From Burkholderia sp. Ax-1719 (GTDB lineage Bacteria; Pseudomonadota; Gammaproteobacteria; Burkholderiales; Burkholderiaceae), in the NCBI RefSeq assembly GCF_011753055.1, contig NZ_VWWJ01000006.1:301673-365672 (forward strand): a DNA stretch of 64,000 bases, given 5' to 3'. Position numbers and translations under genes: made by a program. Within the stretch, counting starts at the first letter, position 1; each line of letters begins with the position of its first letter. This document shows positions 60,304 to 64,000 of the stretch, in pieces. The notes beneath the pieces are model-generated. The model was given only the letters and a program-made list of their open reading frames with translations. It was not told the DNA's origin and made no database searches.

Positions 60304-61698
60304 ATGTTGAACGGAATCGGCAATATGGCGTGGCTGGGCGCAGCGACGCTGTTCATCCTCAGTCTGCGCGGGCTGAGTCATCCTGCAAGTGCACGACGAG
60401 GCAACATTTACGGCGTATGCGGAATGACCATCGCCGTGCTGGCCACGCTGCTGGTCACGCGTGGCGCGGGCCTGGGCGTCGCTATCGGTGCGGCGCTGGT
60501 GGGCGGCGGCATCGGTGCGCTGCTGGCCAAACGCGTAGAGATGACGCAAATGCCGCAACTCGTCGCGGTGCTGCATAGTTTCGTGGGCCTGGCCGCAACG
60601 CTGATCGCTTTCGCCAATGCGCTGTCGCCTGCGTCGGCGTCGAGTGGAATCGAGCGCGCGATTCACGATACGGAGATCTATGTCGGCGCGTTTATCGGCA
60701 CGATTACGTTCACGGGTTCGATCGTCGCGTTTCTCAAGTTGCAGGGCACGCTCAGCGGCAAACCGCTCATGCTGCCGGCACGGCATCTGATGAATGCCGC
60801 GGCGCTCGTGTTCTGTGTCGTGCTGGGCTACGTGTTCATCGGCGCGACGGATGAGGGGCAGGCGCTGATGGCGCTCAGCGTCATGTGCGCGATTGCAGCG
60901 GTGCTGGGCGTGCATCTGGTGATGGCGATCGGCGGCGCCGATATGCCGGTGGTCGTTTCGATGCTCAACAGCTACTCCGGCTGGGCGGCTGCTGCGACCG
61001 GCTTCATGCTCGACAACGATCTGCTGGTGACGACGGGCGCACTGGTCGGTTCAAGCGGCGCGATTCTCAGCTACATCATGTGCCGGGCGATGAACCGCAG
61101 TTTCGTTTCGGTGATCCTGGGCGGCTTTGGCGCGGTCACTGCCGCCGCGAGCGCCGCGCCCGAAGGCGAAGTGGTGGCGACGACGGTGGACGAAGTTGGC
61201 ACCCTGCTGCGCGACGCCGCCGAAGTCGTGATCGTGCCGGGGTATGGCATGGCGGTGGCGCAGGCGCAAGGCACCATCAGCGAAATCACGCGCCGCTTGC
61301 GTGCCCAGGGCGTGCGGGTGCGCTTCGGCATCCATCCGGTGGCGGGGCGCTTGCCGGGGCACATGAACGTGCTGCTCGCCGAAGCCAAAGTCCCCTATGA
61401 CATCGTGCTCGAAATGGACGAGATCAACGAAGACTTCACGAATACCGACGTCGTGCTCGTGATCGGCGCGAACGATATCGTCAATCCGGGCGCACAGGAA
61501 GACGCCGCCAGTCCGATTGCCGGCATGCCAGTGCTCGAAGTGTGGAAGGCGCGCACGGTGGTGGTGTCCAAGCGCAGCATGGCAACGGGTTATGCAGGCG
61601 TGGACAATCCGCTTTTCTATAAGGACAACACACGAATGTTGTTCGGCGACGCGAAGGGCAGCGTCGATGCGCTGCTCAGGCAGCTCGAAACGGCCTGA
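60304..61698 (+). CDS. pntB: NAD(P) transhydrogenase subunit beta
   Basis: This is the NADP(H)-binding and membrane subunit. ATG 60304 after AGGAGAC gives 464 aa; a GTG three bases earlier is possible. About nine membrane helices occupy the first 270 residues (MPQLVAVLHSFVGLAATLIAF). The C-terminal domain III has VIVPGYGMAVAQAQ, the NADP-binding motif, and HPVAGRLPGHMNVLLAEA, EMDEINEDF, NDIVNPGAQEDAASPIAGMP. It is complete and next to pntA. In an oxalate operon it would use the proton gradient to make NADPH from NADH produced by formate oxidation. Confidence 0.95.
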   Translation: MLNGIGNMAWLGAATLFILSLRGLSHPASARRGNIYGVCGMTIAVLATLLVTRGAGLGVAIGAALVGGGIGALLAKRVEMTQMPQLVAVLHSFVGLAATLIAFANALSPASASSGIERAIHDTEIYVGAFIGTITFTGSIVAFLKLQGTLSGKPLMLPARHLMNAAALVFCVVLGYVFIGATDEGQALMALSVMCAIAAVLGVHLVMAIGGADMPVVVSMLNSYSGWAAAATGFMLDNDLLVTTGALVGSSGAILSYIMCRAMNRSFVSVILGGFGAVTAAASAAPEGEVVATTVDEVGTLLRDAAEVVIVPGYGMAVAQAQGTISEITRRLRAQGVRVRFGIHPVAGRLPGHMNVLLAEAKVPYDIVLEMDEINEDFTNTDVVLVIGANDIVNPGAQEDAASPIAGMPVLEVWKARTVVVSKRSMATGYAGVDNPLFYKDNTRMLFGDAKGSVDALLRQLETA

Positions 61699-61765
61699 TG
61701 ACCTTAGCTGTTGCTTCATACCGATTAAAGACGCACCGAGCGTCGACGAATGGAGAGAGACAACC

Positions 61766-63091
61766 GTGTCACACACCGATCGCATCGACGTCGTCTATAC
61801 GGCGCGACGCCATAACCGCTGGGTGCAGCTCGCCGCGGGCATCGCCTGCATGGGCCTGGTCGCCAATCTGCAGTACGCGTGGACGCTTTTCGTCGTGCCG
61901 ATGGATGCTCGTCACCATTGGGGGCAAGCCGCGATCCAGCTGGCGTTCTCGCTGTTCATCGTCACCGAGACCTGGCTCGTGCCGGTCGAGGGCTGGCTGG
62001 TGGACCGCTTTGGGCCGCGTCCCGTGGTGATGGGCGGCGCGTGCTGCGTGGCGCTCGGCTGGCTGCTCGATGCGTGGGCGCCTGTGCTGCCGGTGCTTTA
62101 CGTGGCCGCCGTGATTTCAGGTATTGGCGCGGGTTGCGTGTATGGCACCTGCGTAGGCACTGCGCTGAAGTGGTTTCCGGACCGCCGCGGCCTGGCGGCG
62201 GGGATGACGGCAGCGGGCTTCGGCGCGGGCGCGGCGCTCACGGTGATTCCCATCTCGCGCATGATCCAGCATGCGGGCTATGAAGCCGCGTTCGTTTTCT
62301 TCGGACTCCTGCAAGGCGTTTTGATCCTGGCGCTTGCGCTCGTGATGGTGCGCCCGAAGCCGCCTGCGCATGCGGCGCGCGTGAAGCGCGTCGTCGCGAC
62401 GAAAACCGATTACACCACGCAGCAGATGGTGCGCGCGCCGCTGTTCTGGGTGATGTATGCGATGTTCGTCTGCGTAGCGACGGGCGGCATTATCGCCACG
62501 GCGCAGATTGGGCCGATTGCGAAGTCCTATGGTTTCGCCGCGATGCCCGTGGCGTTCATGAGCGTGTCGCTACCGCTGCTGACGATGACGCTGTCGATCA
62601 ACAATCTCTGCAATGGCTTTACGCGGCCGCTGTGCGGCTTGATTTCGGATCGCATCGGACGCGAGAACACGATGTTCATGACGTTTCTCGGCGAAGGACT
62701 CGCGCTGCTGGGGCTGCGGTACTTCGGGCACGATCCGTATCTGTTCATGCTGTTTTCCGGGCTCGTCTTTCTGTTCTACGGCGATATCTTTTCCAACTTC
62801 CCGGCCACTTGCGCCGATACGTTCGGTGCACGTTACGCGGCTGGTAACGCGGGCACGCTTTATACGGCGAAGGGCACGGCCGCGCTGCTCGTACCCGTGG
62901 CAACGCTGCTCGCGTTGCATGGTGGCTGGAATAGCGTGTTCGAATTCGCGGCTTGCATCGCGATGATGGCGGGCGTGTGTGCGAAGGTCGTTTTGCAGCC
63001 GATGCGGCGGAAGTGGATTTTTCAGTCGGCGCCGGCTGAACTGCATCCTGAACCGGCCTTCAACGCCGCGCCGCTGGGATCGGGGGAATAG
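61766..63091 (+). CDS. oxlT: Oxalate/formate MFS antiporter (OxlT-like)
   Basis: I assign GTG 61766, preceded by GGAGAGAGA, giving 441 aa; no in-frame ATG lies close by. The 12-helix MFS protein has NLQYAWTLFVVP in TM1, FGPRPVVMGG in loop 2-3, GIGAGCVYGTCVGTALKWFPDRRGLAAGMTAAGFGAG in TM4-5, and TRPLCGLISDRIGRENTMF, all like OxlT of oxalate degraders. It exchanges oxalate in for formate out. It is the last gene of the oxalate cluster. Its 3' end overlaps a possible small gene on the other strand. Confidence 0.9.
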   Translation: MSHTDRIDVVYTARRHNRWVQLAAGIACMGLVANLQYAWTLFVVPMDARHHWGQAAIQLAFSLFIVTETWLVPVEGWLVDRFGPRPVVMGGACCVALGWLLDAWAPVLPVLYVAAVISGIGAGCVYGTCVGTALKWFPDRRGLAAGMTAAGFGAGAALTVIPISRMIQHAGYEAAFVFFGLLQGVLILALALVMVRPKPPAHAARVKRVVATKTDYTTQQMVRAPLFWVMYAMFVCVATGGIIATAQIGPIAKSYGFAAMPVAFMSVSLPLLTMTLSINNLCNGFTRPLCGLISDRIGRENTMFMTFLGEGLALLGLRYFGHDPYLFMLFSGLVFLFYGDIFSNFPATCADTFGARYAAGNAGTLYTAKGTAALLVPVATLLALHGGWNSVFEFAACIAMMAGVCAKVVLQPMRRKWIFQSAPAELHPEPAFNAAPLGSGE

Positions 63092-63336
63092 GAGCGTCGT
63101 CTGGTTGCAGGTGAGTTGGCGCGGATGCGCGCGCGGCGTACGCGTCGGGTGTCCATGCCGGCCTGCTGACGACGGAAATCGGATTCGCGAGGGCTGGCAG
63201 TGTCGATGGGCGAAGCGAAGCGGCCTTCGTTCTGGCCGCGCTCCATCCACTCAAGGGGCAGGCGGGTCGCAATCAACCAGGTCGCCGCTGCACCGAAGCC
63301 CACCGCAACGATCGCGGCGATGACGACGATTTCCAT
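63022..63336 (-). CDS. Possible small membrane protein
   Basis: An ATG at 63336 (minus) after CGGAGACC opens a 104-codon frame. It starts MEIVVIAAIVAVGFGAAATWLIA, a single N-terminal membrane helix, then LPLEWMERGQNEGRFASPID. The C-terminal half is basic and low in conservation signs, and the last 70 bp overlap oxlT. The first about 45 residues look like a true small membrane protein, while the tail may be a run-on. Moderate to low confidence. Confidence 0.45.
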   Translation of the reverse strand: MEIVVIAAIVAVGFGAAATWLIATRLPLEWMERGQNEGRFASPIDTASPRESDFRRQQAGMDTRRVRRARIRANSPATRRRSYSPDPSGAALKAGSGCSSAGAD

Positions 63337-63442
63337 CCGGTCTCCGTTCATTTCGTAGCAATGTATCCGTGAGGATATAACGCTTCGCGGTGCGCAGAGA
63401 AGTCAGAGCGGATGTGAGGGAAGGGGATTTGAAGCAGAAATG

Positions 63443-63471
63443 AAAAAAGCCAGCTAGAAGCTGGCTTTTTT
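63443..63471 (-). terminator. Terminator of tRNA-Leu copy 1
   Basis: AAAAAAGCCAGC (63443-63454) pairs with GCTGGCTTTTTT (63460-63471) around TAGAA. In the minus direction it lies just downstream of the tRNA and ends in T6. Confidence 0.9.
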
Positions 63472-63480
63472 CATGAATCT

Positions 63481-63567
63481 TGGTGCCCAAGAGAGGACTC
63501 GAACCTCCACAGTGTTGCCACCGCCAGGACCTGAACCTGGTGCGTCTACCAATTCCGCCACCTGGGC
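63481..63567 (-). tRNA. tRNA-Leu (anticodon CAG), copy 1
   Basis: This is an 87-nt minus-strand tRNA with encoded CCA. The acceptor stem is GCCCAGG with a matching TTGGGC (pairing reads through G-U), and the D-loop contains AATTGGTAGACGC. The anticodon arm is CCAGG-TTCAGGT-CCTGG (anticodon CAG). A long variable arm (type II tRNA) and the T-arm GAGGTTCGAGTCCTC follow. It reads CUG, a very common Leu codon in this GC-rich genome. Confidence 0.96.
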
Positions 63568-63619
63568 AAGGTGTCGCTTACTACTTACTGCTGCGCTGTG
63601 TCGTGCAGCAGAGAACGAG

Positions 63620-63647
63620 ATTCTAGCGCATCTGTAGAAGCTGTCAA
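63620..63647 (-). promoter_or_regulatory. Sigma-70 promoter of tRNA-Leu copy 1
   Basis: On the minus strand TTGACA (63642-63647), a 16-bp spacer and TAGAAT (63620-63625) lie about 50 nt ahead of the mature tRNA 5' end. It is a strong promoter, so copy 1 is independently transcribed. Confidence 0.82.
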
Positions 63648-63754
63648 TAGCTTTTTTCAAAAAATCTTCACATCGCGCAAAAACTGGGTTTCGCCAGGTT
63701 CAATCGTGAGAGAGAAGGACTCGATGAGGGCCCAAAAATGCGGCAATGAAAAGC

Positions 63755-63792
63755 AAAGGTCCGGCAAAGCGTTGATACTTTGCCGGACCTTT
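63755..63792. terminator. Long hairpin between the two tRNA-Leu copies
   Basis: AAAGGTCCGGCAAAG (63755-63769) pairs perfectly with CTTTGCCGGACCTTT (63778-63792), a 15-bp stem. T-runs are short on both sides (CTTTTC on minus). It is probably a back-up terminator for tRNA copy 2. No gene is seen in 63587-63850. Confidence 0.55.
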
Positions 63793-63856
63793 GTCATTCC
63801 CGACGTTGTTGCGAACGAAACGAATTGCGAAATGCGCAAAACAATGCCGGGAAATG

Positions 63857-63885
63857 AAAAAAGCCAGCTAGAAGCTGGCTTTTTT
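63857..63885 (-). terminator. Terminator of tRNA-Leu copy 2
   Basis: The same 12-bp stem and T6 as copy 1, within the duplicated block. Confidence 0.9.
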
Positions 63886-63894
63886 CATGAATCT

Positions 63895-63981
63895 TGGTGC
63901 CCAAGAGAGGACTCGAACCTCCACAGTGTTGCCACCGCCAGGACCTGAACCTGGTGCGTCTACCAATTCCGCCACCTGGGC
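63895..63981 (-). tRNA. tRNA-Leu (anticodon CAG), copy 2
   Basis: Identical in sequence to copy 1 (63481-63567), including the CCA end and the type II variable arm. Its promoter lies outside the window. Confidence 0.96.
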
Positions 63982-64000
63982 AAGGTGTCGCTTACTACTT

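Larger units (their letters stand above)
63437..63586. repeat. Direct repeat copy 1 (terminator plus tRNA-Leu)
   Basis: These 150 bases are identical to 63851-64000. The unit holds a terminator, a tRNA-Leu gene and 19 bases of its 5' flank. The second copy is cut off by the window end, so the repeat may be longer. Confidence 0.9.
63851..64000. repeat. Direct repeat copy 2 (terminator plus tRNA-Leu, cut by window end)
   Basis: This copy is identical to 63437-63586 over its whole visible length, offset by exactly 414 bases. Confidence 0.9.

Overview
The window is about 64 kb of GC-rich chromosomal DNA from a Burkholderiaceae bacterium, most likely Burkholderia sensu lato (Paraburkholderia, Caballeronia or Burkholderia). 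The reasons are the order infB-rbfA-truB / efflux operon / typA / odhA-odhB-odhL / zapE / tad pilus locus / second hfq, the codon use, and the oxalate genes. The species cannot be fixed from the sequence alone.

Layout. (1) 1-18.7 kb is housekeeping: the 3' part of infB, then rbfA and truB; a convergent MarR-controlled tripartite efflux operon (marR, NodT-type outer-membrane lipoprotein, emrA, emrB); typA; the 2-oxoglutarate dehydrogenase operon odhA-odhB-odhL; and zapE. (2) 18.8-25.2 kb is accessory: a 151-aa protein made only of the N-terminal domain of an IS5/IS402-type transposase, a DUF2147 secreted protein, and a three-gene minus-strand operon. That operon encodes two paralogous Gly/Ser/Thr-rich lipoproteins and an atypical two-partner-secretion (TpsB) porin. 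(3) 25.2-25.9 kb is a 727-bp regulatory spacer carrying a cluster of GTTACG/CGTAAC sites. (4) 25.9-40.0 kb is a complete Flp/Tad pilus locus: flp, a TadV-type peptidase, tadE, cpaB, cpaC, tadZ, tadA, tadB, tadC, tadD, a DUF3613 gene, tadG, a sigma-54 activator with a degenerate receiver domain, and a DUF2968 gene. (5) 40.0-45.3 kb holds a 63-aa protein and a divergent second Hfq on the minus strand. It also holds an ECF sigma/anti-sigma operon that starts with a 55-aa lipoprotein and runs into a p-cresol-methylhydroxylase-type flavoenzyme and a small Tat-type protein. (6) 45.3-53.8 kb is mixed metabolism: two acyl-CoA ligases, an MFS carboxylate carrier, a TPR-glycosyltransferase, a short-chain dehydrogenase and a small unknown gene. 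(7) 54.0-63.1 kb is an oxalate catabolic cluster: gntR, oxc, frc, a PAS protein, pntA, pntB and an OxlT-type antiporter. (8) 63.4-64.0 kb holds two identical tRNA-Leu(CAG) genes inside a direct duplication that runs off the window.

How it fits together. The oxalate cluster imports oxalate, activates it to oxalyl-CoA, decarboxylates it to formyl-CoA and recycles CoA. The embedded transhydrogenase can turn reducing power from formate oxidation into NADPH. The GntR regulator appears to use a 14-bp site found upstream of both gntR and oxc. In the surface region, the lipoprotein/TpsB operon and the Tad locus are divergent and share one control region, so they are probably co-regulated surface structures. 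The lipoprotein/TpsB trio is the best candidate here for an undescribed system: the putative exporter lacks the usual Arg of the loop-6 hallmark, no TpsA-type cargo is present, and the cargo candidates carry lipoboxes.
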